A DNA stretch of 19,326 nucleotides from Chloroflexota bacterium (GTDB lineage Bacteria; Chloroflexota; Dormibacteria; Dormibacterales; Dormibacteraceae), in NCBI GenBank assembly GCA_003446775.1, contig DMCH01000009.1, positions 1 to 19,326 on the forward strand. Direction: 5' to 3'. Positions 7,928-15,047 of this stretch are shown here, in pieces. The notes beneath the pieces are model-generated. The model did no database searches, was not told the origin of the DNA, and saw only the letters and a list, made by a program, of their open reading frames with translations. Each line of letters begins with the position of its first letter. Within the stretch, counting starts at the first letter, position 1. A program made the position numbers and the translations under genes.

Positions 7928-9862
7928 ATGGGGATTCTGCTCACGTTCCATCAGCAGTACCAACCGGTGTTCGGCAACCTGCTGGCGTCAGCTGTGGTGG
8001 CCGGGCTTCCGCTCTACGTCCTCTTCTACATGCTGGCCGTGCGCCGGATGAAAGCCTGGATCTGCGCCATCACGGCCATGCTCACGGCTTTCGTCCTGTC
8101 GTGGCTGATCTGGAAAATGCCCTTCGGCATCACCCTCGGCACGGCCACCGAGGGCATGGCGTTCGGGCTCTGGCCGATCAGCTGGATCGTCCTCAACGCG
8201 GTCTTCTTTCATAACCTCACCGTCGCGAGCGGTGACTTCGACGTCATCCGGCGATCGCTCACCCGCCTGACGCAGGACCGGCGGCTGCAGACGCTTTTGA
8301 TCGCGTTCAGCTTCGGGGCCTTGCTCGAGGGGATCGCGGGGTTCGGCGCCCCGGTCGCGATCACGGCCTCCATCCTCGCCAGCCTCGGCTTCGAGCCGGT
8401 GACGGGGGCGGTACTCGCCCTGCTCGCCAACACCGCGCCGGTCGCGTTCGGATCGATCGGGATCCCGGTGGTCACGCTGGGCGGGCTGGTGGCGCCGATC
8501 CTCGGCCACAAAGATCCGACGTCGACCACCCTGGCCCTATCGGCCATGGTCGGTCGCCAGCTGCCGCTGTTTTCGATCATCATCCCCGCCTATCTGATCG
8601 TGGTCCTGGCCGGCTGGAAGCGGATGCGCGAGATCCTGCCGGCCGTGCTGGTCACGGGCGTCTCCTTCGCGATCGTGCAGTTCCTCGTGTCCAACTTCGT
8701 AGGGCCCGAGCTCACGGACGTCCTCGCCGCGCTGGTCTCCATGGGCTGCCTCGCTGTGCTGCTGAGGTTCTGGCGCCCGGCGCAGATATATCGATTCGCA
8801 CACGAGCCGGCGGTGGCCGCCGCCCCGCCCCGTTCCGGCGCCAGGGCCAGCGGTGCCGACATCGCGGCGAAAACGGGCCTGCCCGGAGCCGCCGCGGAGA
8901 TACCCGAGGGCGCCGGCGAAAAGGCGGACCCGGGCAATCGCGTCTGGTGGGCGTACGGCATGTATGTCGTGCTGACGGTGGTGATCCTCATCGGCCAGAT
9001 GGGCAACCTGCCCTTCTGGTCCGGCCAACCGCCGGGGAACGTCAAGAACGCGCTGCACGCGCCGCTGAACATCACGGCGGACCTCAAGTGCGGCACGCCT
9101 GGGTTCGCGCTTTGCCCGATGCCGTGGATCGGTCCCGACCCGACGAAGGACCGTCAGGCCCCCAAGTTCCCAGACTGGAACTTTCTCTGGCCAGGCACGT
9201 ACGAAGTCAAGAACAAGGTGCCGGTCTCTTTGATCTACCGCGAGAAGCCGATCGTCGCGGCGTCGTCCCAATATCCCCTCGCGTTCGACTGGAACATCCT
9301 TGCCGCGGCGGGGTCGCTCGTGTTGTATGCGTGCCTAGTCGCGTTCTTGCTGATGCGCGCGCGACGCATCAAGGTCAACTTTGTCGACGTGTACAAGAAA
9401 ACGCTGCGGCAGCTCGCCCTGCCCATCGTCACCATCGCCTTCATCCTTGCGATCGCCCAGCTGATGAACTACTCAGGCATGACCGCTTCCCTTGCTCTCG
9501 CCTTCGCGAAGACAGGGTTCATATTCCCGTTCGTGGCCGCATTCCTGGGGTGGCTGGGGGTGTTCCTGACCGGGAGTGACACGTCTTCGAACACTCTGTT
9601 CGGCGCGCTGCAGGCCCAGACCGCCCAGCAGCTGCACCTTAGCGCCATCCTCACGGCCGGCACGAACTCGTCCGGGGGCGTCATGGGCAAGATGATCAGC
9701 CCGCAGAACCTTTCGGTCGGGGCGGCGGGGGTGAACAAGGTGGGCTCGGAGGGCGAGATCTTCGCGCGGGTGATCCGCTACAGCCTCATCCTCACGACCG
9801 GCGTCGGGGTCGTGGCGATGATCGAGGCCTACGTCCTGCCGTTCATCATTCCGAAGGATTAG
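7928..9862 (+). CDS. lctP: L-lactate permease (LctP family)
   Basis: The 644-residue polytopic inner-membrane protein belongs to the LctP family (TC 2.A.14), which imports lactate, and in some members glycolate, with protons. Diagnostic stretches are LLEGIAGFGAPVAITASILA (near residue 138), LANTAPVAFGSIGIPVVTLG, GVFLTGSDTSSNTLFGALQ (near 545) and TNSSGGVMGKMISPQNLSVG. About a dozen hydrophobic segments are visible. It is roughly 90 residues longer than the approximately 550-residue E. coli permease. The extra length lies at about residues 291-455: an Ala/Pro/Gly-rich hydrophilic linker, one membrane segment, and a long polar loop with two cysteines (CGTPGFALC). ATG 7928 is preceded by a run of G residues ending at 7922 that can serve as ribosome binding site. 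No lactate dehydrogenase genes are adjacent. Confidence 0.93.
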   Translation: MGILLTFHQQYQPVFGNLLASAVVAGLPLYVLFYMLAVRRMKAWICAITAMLTAFVLSWLIWKMPFGITLGTATEGMAFGLWPISWIVLNAVFFHNLTVASGDFDVIRRSLTRLTQDRRLQTLLIAFSFGALLEGIAGFGAPVAITASILASLGFEPVTGAVLALLANTAPVAFGSIGIPVVTLGGLVAPILGHKDPTSTTLALSAMVGRQLPLFSIIIPAYLIVVLAGWKRMREILPAVLVTGVSFAIVQFLVSNFVGPELTDVLAALVSMGCLAVLLRFWRPAQIYRFAHEPAVAAAPPRSGARASGADIAAKTGLPGAAAEIPEGAGEKADPGNRVWWAYGMYVVLTVVILIGQMGNLPFWSGQPPGNVKNALHAPLNITADLKCGTPGFALCPMPWIGPDPTKDRQAPKFPDWNFLWPGTYEVKNKVPVSLIYREKPIVAASSQYPLAFDWNILAAAGSLVLYACLVAFLLMRARRIKVNFVDVYKKTLRQLALPIVTIAFILAIAQLMNYSGMTASLALAFAKTGFIFPFVAAFLGWLGVFLTGSDTSSNTLFGALQAQTAQQLHLSAILTAGTNSSGGVMGKMISPQNLSVGAAGVNKVGSEGEIFARVIRYSLILTTGVGVVAMIEAYVLPFIIPKD

Positions 9863-9870
9863 AGCTTCTC

Positions 9871-9892
9871 GATCAGCACCATCGCGCTGATC
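9871..9892 (+). terminator. Hairpin after the lactate permease gene, possible weak terminator
   Basis: GATCAGC (9871-9877) pairs perfectly with GCTGATC (9886-9892) over an 8-nt loop, in the 43-bp gap between the permease stop and the ohr start. A short pyrimidine tract (CTATCCTT) follows instead of a T-run, so termination would be inefficient or absent. It may equally be chance. Confidence 0.3.
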
Positions 9893-9905
9893 CTATCCTT
9901 GGACC

Positions 9906-10364
9906 ATGAGCACAACGCCGAGTGAGAAAGTTCGCGTCCTTTACACCGCGGAGGCCACCGCCACCGGTGGACGGAAAGGTCACGGGCGCAGCAGCGACGG
10001 TCGCGTCGACGTCGACTTCTCCTCCCCGACCGAGATGGGCGGCGACGGAGGCCCCGGCACGAATCCCGAGCAGCTATTTGCGACCGGATTCGCGGCCTGC
10101 TTCCAGAACGCGATGATGAGCATCGCTCGCCGCAAGAACATTTCGGGGGTAGACGATTCGATCGTCACGGCCAGGATCGGCATCGGCCCGATCGAGAACC
10201 GGTTCGGTTTGACGGCGGAGCTCGACATCAAGCTGCCGTCGATCCATGATCGGGCGCTGGCGGAAGAGCTGGTGTCGCTCGCGGATGGCCGATGCCCCTA
10301 CACCAACGCCGTCCGCGGCAACATCGACGTCGCCATCAAGATCCTCGAACCCACCGCGTCCTGA
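9906..10364 (+). CDS. ohr: Organic hydroperoxide resistance protein (Ohr, OsmC superfamily)
   Basis: The 152-residue cytoplasmic thiol peroxidase reduces organic and fatty-acid hydroperoxides. The family hallmarks are present in order: VLYTAEATATGGRKG with SSDGRVDVD, MGGDGGPGTNPEQLFATGFAACF with the peroxidatic cysteine C65, GIGPIENRFGLTAELDIKLP, and GRCPYTNAVRGNIDV with the resolving cysteine C130. These sequence features favour Ohr over OsmC proper. Length is typical (about 140-150). No MarR-type OhrR regulator is adjacent and no good ribosome binding site is seen upstream. It converges on the minus-strand cysteine-rich gene 15 bp away. Confidence 0.93.
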   Translation: MSTTPSEKVRVLYTAEATATGGRKGHGRSSDGRVDVDFSSPTEMGGDGGPGTNPEQLFATGFAACFQNAMMSIARRKNISGVDDSIVTARIGIGPIENRFGLTAELDIKLPSIHDRALAEELVSLADGRCPYTNAVRGNIDVAIKILEPTAS

Positions 10365-10379
10365 GCCGGGTCGGCGCCG

Positions 10380-10544
10380 TCAGCCGCCGTGCGCGTGAGG
10401 GTGGCGCAGCGTTTGCTTGAGCTCCTGGCTCAGGCAGCCGAAGCAGATGGCGTGCTGGCAGCCAGGCTCCTCGCAGCACGAGCAGACCTCGATCTCACGA
10501 CCACAGCCCTTGCATTTCTCCCTGGTGGCGGCCGCCTCTGTCAT
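10380..10544 (-). CDS. Small eight-cysteine putative zinc-ribbon protein
   Basis: This 54-residue ORF runs from ATG 10544 to TGA 10380. It contains eight cysteines: C11 and C14 (CKGC), C21, C23 and C24 (CSCC), C29, C34 and C37 (CFGC), and ends in a His-rich tail (HPHAHGG). The spacing suggests two CxxC knuckles that bind Zn or another metal; I do not recognise the family. Its ATG overlaps the TGA of the rhodanese-CBS gene in an ATGA junction, a classic sign of translational coupling and joint function. The preserved overlap and regular cysteine spacing argue that it is real despite its size. Redox or sulfur/metal-transfer partnership with the rhodanese is inference only. Confidence 0.75.
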   Translation of the reverse strand: MTEAAATREKCKGCGREIEVCSCCEEPGCQHAICFGCLSQELKQTLRHPHAHGG

Positions 10545-11230
10545 TTCTCTTTCTCCATCGCCGCAGCCACGTCCTTCTGCAGCAGCAGGCCGACCAGACG
10601 CCCGTCTGAGGTCGTGATCGGCGCGTTCACCAGCTTGTGGTCGACCATCGCGTGCAGCATCTCATGGAGCGACACATACGGCCGGTAGGTGCTTGGTCCA
10701 GGCCGCATCGCCTTCTCGATCAGCTGTTCCGGATCACCCGCCAACTCCTTGGAGCGAAGCAATCCAAAGACGACGCGCTCCTCGTTGACGACGACGGCGG
10801 CGTCCCAACCCTGGGCGCTCGCCCGCGCCTGCACGTCACCCAGCTTCTCCGCCAACCCGCAAGTGGGGACGTCCTTGCGCGCGAGGTCACCCGCACGCGG
10901 GTGCTGCGCGTTCGTGCCCTCGGTCGGCAGGCCGGCAGCCATCCAGTCGACCTTGCCGTCGACATAGTCGGAGACATCGCCAAACCCGAGACTCTCGAGC
11001 CGCCACGCGGCCCTGGGCGAAATGTCTCAAGTCGTGTCCCAGCAGTAGACGATCACCGGGCGGTTGGGATCGAGAATGGTGCGAGCCTCAGTGTCGAGCC
11101 TCCTGAGTGGCAGGTGGATCGCCCCGGGGAGGTGGTCCTCCTCGTATTCAGGGCTCGGCAGCACCTCCACCAGCTGCGCGCCCGCCGCGATCAGCTTGCG
11201 GACCTCTTCTCGGCGAATCTCTTTCGGCAT
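10541..11230 (-). CDS. Rhodanese-CBS fusion protein with in-frame TGA at the active-site loop (selenocysteine candidate or point-mutated)
   Basis: Reading from ATG 11230, a rhodanese-like domain (residues 1 to about 108: LVEVLPSPEYEEDHLPGAIHLPL, VIVYCWDTT) meets TGA at 11029-11027, codon 68. The same frame then continues without break as DISPRAAWRLESLGFG and DYVDGKVDWMAAGLP, the missing rhodanese half. Two CBS motifs follow (about residues 122-229, ending PITTSDGRLVGLLLQKDVAA). Related rhodaneses carry a cysteine at this site (YCWxxxC), so TGA stands in for TGC or TGT, five residues after the usual catalytic Cys63. CBS pairs usually bind adenine nucleotides or SAM. A strong AGGAGG at 11236-11241 supports the start. 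The downstream gene is coupled by an ATGA overlap. Options are UGA recoding to selenocysteine, a sequencing error, or a recent nonsense mutation. Confidence 0.75.
10973..11026 (-). promoter_or_regulatory. SECIS-like stem-loop just downstream of the in-frame UGA
   Basis: On the minus strand GGGCCGC (11013-11007) pairs with GCGGCTC (11003-10997) around a three-base GUG loop: seven pairs, one of them G-U. The loop starts 20 nt after the UGA and its first base is G, which fits the loose bacterial SECIS description (loop 16-37 nt downstream, G in the first two loop positions). A second, enclosing stem GACAU-UU-CGCC (11026-11016) with GGCGAUGUC (10981-10973) begins right after the UGA. GC-rich coding DNA forms such hairpins by chance often, and no E. 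coli-like bulged U17 is seen. Confidence 0.35.
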
Positions 11231-11271
11231 CCGTGTCCTCCTGTTGGGGCTATCGCTATTCTCGAACCCTG

Positions 11272-12120
11272 ATGATGCTCTCGATCGGCGACCTGGTCCT
11301 CGACATCACGATCGTCACCGAGGGCCGGCTTCGGGCCGACGACGACAACCCCGCGAGCATCACGCTGGGCGGCGGAGGGCAGGCGGCCAACTTCTGCGCT
11401 TGGGCGGCCAAGCTCGGCGAGCCGGCCCGGCTGATCACGAGGGTCGGAGACGACGACGGCGGGCACCTGCTGGTCGCGGAGCTGGAGACCCTGGGCGTCG
11501 ATGTGCACGCGATCTGGGCTTCACAGCCGACGGGGGTGATCGCCGTCCTGGTCGGGCCGAATGGGGAGAGGACGATGGCCACCCAGCGCGGCGCCACGAT
11601 CGGCCTTCGCCCGGATGACCTTCGAGAGGCGTGGTTCGAGGGCGTCAAGCTGATCCACGTGCCCGCCTATTCGCTGTTCGAGGAACCGCTGGCAGAAGCG
11701 GCCCGAGCCGCCATCGCATTCGTGCGTCGCGGCGGCGGCCTCCTCGCGATCGACCTTTCATCAGCAGCGGGAATCCACCAGTACGGGCCGGCTCGCATGG
11801 CCCACGTCCTCAAGGACCTCGCGCCGGACCTGCTGTTCGCGACGCGGACAGAAGCGGAGGCGCTCGGCATCCGGCTGGAGCGGTTGACGGCGATCCCCGT
11901 CGTGAAGCTCGGCGCCTCAGGGTGCACGGTGCTCGGAGAGTTCATTGCGTCGCCGCCGGTCGACGAGATCGACGCCACCGGGGCGGGAGATGCCCTCGCC
12001 GCCGCGTTCTGCTCCTCATACCTGCGCAGCGCCAATCCGATCGAGGCGGCCCGGTACGCGGTGGCCGTGGCTGCCGGTGCAGTCACCCACGTCGGCGCAC
12101 GCCCGAACGGCATCCCGTGA
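11272..12120 (+). CDS. psuK: PfkB-family carbohydrate kinase, probable pseudouridine kinase
   Basis: The 282-residue ribokinase-fold enzyme has the N-terminal glycine-rich sugar-binding motif (ASITLGGGGQAANFCAWAAKLG, about residues 24-45) and the C-terminal PfkB signature DATGAGDALAAAF with catalytic base D240. GTGA overlap with psuG identifies the probable substrate as pseudouridine, phosphorylated at the 5' position. That assignment rests on context, since PfkB kinases are hard to tell apart. ATG 11272 and 11275 are tandem. No Shine-Dalgarno is seen, but TATTCT at 11257-11262, about 10 nt upstream, would suit a leaderless transcript. Only 41 bp separate it from the divergent rhodanese gene. 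It is slightly shorter than many PfkB proteins (about 300 residues). Confidence 0.85.
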   Translation: MMLSIGDLVLDITIVTEGRLRADDDNPASITLGGGGQAANFCAWAAKLGEPARLITRVGDDDGGHLLVAELETLGVDVHAIWASQPTGVIAVLVGPNGERTMATQRGATIGLRPDDLREAWFEGVKLIHVPAYSLFEEPLAEAARAAIAFVRRGGGLLAIDLSSAAGIHQYGPARMAHVLKDLAPDLLFATRTEAEALGIRLERLTAIPVVKLGASGCTVLGEFIASPPVDEIDATGAGDALAAAFCSSYLRSANPIEAARYAVAVAAGAVTHVGARPNGIP

Positions 12121-13034
12121 GCGAGGTGCTCCGTGTCTCCAACGAGGTCGCCGACGCACTGGCTCACGGCTTTCCGGTGGTCGCACTCGAGACCTCGATC
12201 GTCGGCCAGGGCCTGCCTCCTCCGCACAACCTTCGCGCGGCGCGGGAAAGCGAGGCGGCCATCAGGGAGGAGGGCGCGGTTCCGGCCGCGGTGGCCGTGC
12301 TCGACGGTCGCGTGCACGTCGGCCTGACCGATGCCGACCTGGAGCGCATCGCCAAGGGCGCGATCAAGGTGAGCTCGCGCGACCTAGGTTGGGCGCTGGT
12401 ACGTGGGGCCGTGGGCGCCACCACGGTGGCGGCAACGATGCGTGCGGCCGTCATGGCGGGGGTCCGATTTTTTGCGACCGGCGGCATCGGTGGAGTGCAT
12501 CGCGGCCATCCCGAAGATGAGTCGTCCGACCTGATCGAGCTGAGCCGAACGCCTGTGGCGGTCTTCTGCGCCGGCGCCAAGATCATCCTGGATCTAAGGC
12601 TCACCCTCGAACGGCTGGAGAGTCTCGCGGTCCCCGTGCTCGGATACGAGTGCGACGAATTTCCCGCGTTCTACTCCAGGCGCAGCGGAAGTCCGGTGAG
12701 CTCGCGGGTCGACACGCCCGACGAAACTGCGCGCATGCTGCAGGCGTCGTGGGCGACCGGCAGCCGCGGCGTGGTCGTGGCGATCCCGCCGCCTGTCGAG
12801 CTGGAGGGCGCCGAGGAGCTCGTACAGCGCGCGGTCCGCGAGCTTGCCGACGTGAGCGGCCCGGAGCTGACCCCGCGCCTGCTGGCCCGCATCGCCGAGC
12901 TCTCCCGCGGGCGGTCCCTCGACTTGAACGTCGACCTCGTGGTCAACAACGCGCGAGTGGCGGCGCGCGTGGCGGTCGCCTTCTCAGCGTTGCGGAAAGG
13001 AGTCAGCAAGCCGCCGGCGCGGACACCTTTTTGA
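12117..13034 (+). CDS. psuG: Pseudouridine-5'-phosphate glycosidase
   Basis: The 305-residue enzyme splits pseudouridine 5'-phosphate into uracil and ribose 5-phosphate, completing pseudouridine salvage after the kinase. Family motifs are clear: VALETSIVGQGLP with E25, ATGGIGGVHRG (metal/phosphate region), FCAGAKIILDL with the Schiff-base lysine K155, LGYECDEFPAFYSRRSG, and LDLNVDLVVNNARVAARVAVA at the C-terminus. Length is close to the E. coli enzyme. The start GTG 12117 overlaps the psuK stop as GTGA, so translation is coupled; GTG 12126 is a less likely alternative. No pseudouridine transporter gene is next to it. Confidence 0.95.
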   Translation: MSEVLRVSNEVADALAHGFPVVALETSIVGQGLPPPHNLRAARESEAAIREEGAVPAAVAVLDGRVHVGLTDADLERIAKGAIKVSSRDLGWALVRGAVGATTVAATMRAAVMAGVRFFATGGIGGVHRGHPEDESSDLIELSRTPVAVFCAGAKIILDLRLTLERLESLAVPVLGYECDEFPAFYSRRSGSPVSSRVDTPDETARMLQASWATGSRGVVVAIPPPVELEGAEELVQRAVRELADVSGPELTPRLLARIAELSRGRSLDLNVDLVVNNARVAARVAVAFSALRKGVSKPPARTPF

Positions 13035-13108
13035 CACAGCTCTCGTCTACCGTCTCGACCAGAGCCTTGGAGAGCACCGCCCCAGTACCAAACTCGCGTC
13101 CGGTAATC

Positions 13109-13864
13109 GTGCCGGGCGCACTCGCCGTCGCCGGCCTGGCGATCTCATTCCACGTGCTGAATGCGGTGGGCCGGACATGGGGACGCTTTGCGGCCGACAT
13201 GCTCGGGGTGAGCGAAGAGCAGCGTCCCGGCCGAGGTTCGGTACGAGTAGCTAATCTAGGTCGAGTGTCCCCACCCACCCGCGCTCGCGACGCGAGCGGG
13301 GGCGACCTCCCCACGGGGTGGGGAGGCAAGGCTCGAGTTGAGCGTTACGGGCCGGGTGAGCTGGCCTCTGAATACGAGCCTGGCGACTTCATCCTCGCCC
13401 ACCGCAACCGACCGATCGCGGGGCTGATCAGCCTCGGCCAGAAGCGCAGGTTTCGCGGCGCCGACGCCGTCTTCGCGCACTGGAGCCACTGCGCCCAGAT
13501 CGTCGACAAAGACGGCGCGATCGTCGAGGCGGAGGCGCTCGGCGTGGTCAAGAGCCCGATCTCCAAGTACAGGGCGAAGGAGTTCCACCTCGTTCGGCTC
13601 GGCTCCGAGTTCGACCCGGACGACCGGCGGCGCGCGGTCGACTACGCGAGCTCGCAGATCGGGTCCAGTTTTGGCTACCTCGCCCTGGTCGGCGTGTCGG
13701 TCTATCTACTGACGGGTTTGCCGGTGCGGCTCATGCGCCGCGGTCATCAGATCTGCTCGGAGCTGGTCGTCCGGGCGCTGCAGGCGGGCGGGTTGCTGAA
13801 GGACGCCGATCCGTCGCTGACGCTGCCGGCCGACCTTGCCAAGAGCTTCAACGTCCGGCCCTAG
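13109..13864 (+). CDS. YiiX-like permuted papain-fold hydrolase (NlpC/P60 superfamily)
   Basis: The C-terminal 160 residues match the permuted NlpC/P60 (YiiX/YaeF-type) fold. They begin YEPGDFILAHRNRPIAGLISLGQ, then carry AHWSHCAQIV with the likely catalytic histidine (H127 from this start), and close with HQICSELVVRALQAGG, where C216 is the likely nucleophile. Such enzymes cleave amide or ester bonds in peptidoglycan or lipids; the substrate here is unknown. The N-terminus is uncertain: TTG 13031 (overlapping the psuG stop), GTG 13109 and ATG 13199 are all in frame, none with a good ribosome binding site. From GTG 13109 there is a hydrophobic stretch (PGALAVAGLAISFHVLN) that could be a membrane anchor. 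About 70 bp of REP-like palindromic DNA is translated in frame between this stretch and the catalytic domain. Confidence 0.75.
   Translation: MPGALAVAGLAISFHVLNAVGRTWGRFAADMLGVSEEQRPGRGSVRVANLGRVSPPTRARDASGGDLPTGWGGKARVERYGPGELASEYEPGDFILAHRNRPIAGLISLGQKRRFRGADAVFAHWSHCAQIVDKDGAIVEAEALGVVKSPISKYRAKEFHLVRLGSEFDPDDRRRAVDYASSQIGSSFGYLALVGVSVYLLTGLPVRLMRRGHQICSELVVRALQAGGLLKDADPSLTLPADLAKSFNVRP
13266..13331. repeat. REP-like double hairpin inside the YiiX-like gene
   Basis: Two perfect hairpins lie side by side: CGCTCGC (13282-13288) with GCGAGCG (13292-13298), loop GAC, and CCTCCCC (13306-13312) with GGGGAGG (13320-13326), 7-nt loop. They sit in a C-rich then G-rich block unlike the surrounding codon pattern and encode a low-complexity segment (SPPTRARDASGGDLPTGWGG). 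The form resembles intergenic REP elements, suggesting insertion that kept the reading frame, or that the real gene start lies close by. Confidence 0.55.
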
Positions 13865-13868
13865 AGCC

Positions 13869-14819
13869 TCACCCCACGCGGGACTGCTCCGTCTGCCAGA
13901 CGGTGGCGGAGATGCCGGCGATCAAGCCCCATCCAGCCGATCCTCCAAGACCGTCAGTCATGACGACGAGCACATAAGCCCCGTCCGGCCCTGCCGTCAC
14001 AAGGGCCGCGTCGTTCTCGACGGCGTCGATGGCGCCGGTCTTGTGGACCACCGTCGATCCAGAGACCCCGGCAGGAACTCCCGCTTCCGTGGTGGTGCCG
14101 GTCAAGAGCGGATAGAGCCAAGCCTGAGCGGAAGCGCCGCCCAGCCTGCCTTCCGCCTCGGCTGTCCAGAGCACGGCCAGGTCGGCGGCAGTCGTCGTGT
14201 TGGGGTCCGAGAATGCCGAGTCGGTGGTGCCGACAGAGGCCGCCCAACCGTTGAGCGCGTCGACTCCGCCGACGTCGCGCACGAGCATGTGGCCGGCGGT
14301 GTTGTCGGATTGCTGTCCGGCTCGCGACGCCAGCTCGTTGCGCGTGAAGCACTCGCCCGGCGCGTAGTCATCGAACCAGCCGGCCTCGTAGTCGGAATCC
14401 TGGTAGCAGACCAGCCCGTTGGGGTCGGTGCTGCCGGAGGCGATGTTCTGGGCCTCCATCATCAGCGCGACCAGCTTGTAGGTGCTGGCGGCTGTGAAGA
14501 CCGCGCCTCCGTCGAGCGACCAGCTCAGAGGGTCCGCACCACCGAGCTCGACCACCGTCACGCCCACTGAGGCACCGCTGGCCGCAGCCAGCTGCTGCAA
14601 GGCCGCCACCAGCACGCTGGAGTCGCGAAGTTCGCCCATGGGCGCGGCCGACATCGCGCTTCTCCCGGCTGCGCTGGTCGACGCGCTGGTGCGGGCCGCG
14701 CTCGCTGCCGTCGCCACCAAGGGCGTGCCCTGCCTGGCCGTATGCGCCGCGACGATCAGCGGCGACGTGACCAGGGCGACGGTCACCACCGCAAGCATCG
14801 CGGCGACGCTTCGGCCCAT
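13869..14819 (-). CDS. Exported class A beta-lactamase-like serine hydrolase
   Basis: The 316-residue protein has all three penicillin-recognising motifs: SxxK as STYK (S112 nucleophile, K115), SDN (S171-D172-N173, in QQSDNTAG) and KTG (K260-T261-G262, in VVHKTGAID). ATG 14819 gives a good signal peptide or anchor (MGRSVAAMLAVVTVALVTSP), followed by an Ala/Ser/Thr-rich linker (about residues 29-65). A GTG at 14897 would add 26 residues before the signal. I see no clear Glu166/Omega-loop signature, so a true beta-lactamase function is unproven; a DD-peptidase-like or other hydrolase role is possible. It stands alone, convergent with the YiiX-like gene 4 bp away; both may act on the cell envelope. 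Confidence 0.85.
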   Translation of the reverse strand: MGRSVAAMLAVVTVALVTSPLIVAAHTARQGTPLVATAASAARTSASTSAAGRSAMSAAPMGELRDSSVLVAALQQLAAASGASVGVTVVELGGADPLSWSLDGGAVFTAASTYKLVALMMEAQNIASGSTDPNGLVCYQDSDYEAGWFDDYAPGECFTRNELASRAGQQSDNTAGHMLVRDVGGVDALNGWAASVGTTDSAFSDPNTTTAADLAVLWTAEAEGRLGGASAQAWLYPLLTGTTTEAGVPAGVSGSTVVHKTGAIDAVENDAALVTAGPDGAYVLVVMTDGLGGSAGWGLIAGISATVWQTEQSRVG

Positions 14820-15047
14820 GAGTGCAAGCGTCCGCTTCGCTGCTGGGCCCGCCCTGAGTGGCGGATGTGAGCTGGCTGAGGAAATTTGGGAGGGCACGGC
14901 CTACTGATCATCAACAGGCTGCCGCGGGAGTTGGTAATGAAAAGATCAGCGCCCTGAAAGGACGAGATCAAGAAACTCGGGCCTTTGCGCACTGGCTTTC
15001 CAAAGGGGGGGTTGCGGCGCCTGTGTCGAGCGATGGAGTATGGACGC

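Noticed and set aside
10541..10942. Separate CBS protein starting at ATG 10942
   Set aside because: Its first residues (MAAGLPTEG) are the expected C-terminal end of the rhodanese domain, and the same frame continues upstream to the TGA with rhodanese sequence, so an independent gene start here is unlikely unless the upstream stop is real and a new start has been adopted.
11107..11271. Upstream extension of the PfkB kinase frame
   Set aside because: It overlaps the oppositely oriented rhodanese start, and the PfkB fold begins at MLSIGDLVLD, right after ATG 11272.
12650..13030. Upstream extension of the YiiX-like frame into psuG
   Set aside because: The translation there is an Arg-rich shadow of psuG with no signal peptide or domain; psuG itself is well supported to 13034.
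14820..15047. Riboswitch or small RNA in the divergent gap between the serine hydrolase and the HELCE-motif gene
   Set aside because: I looked for conserved riboswitch cores and clear promoters and found none; only a G-run (15005-15011) and short imperfect repeats are visible.
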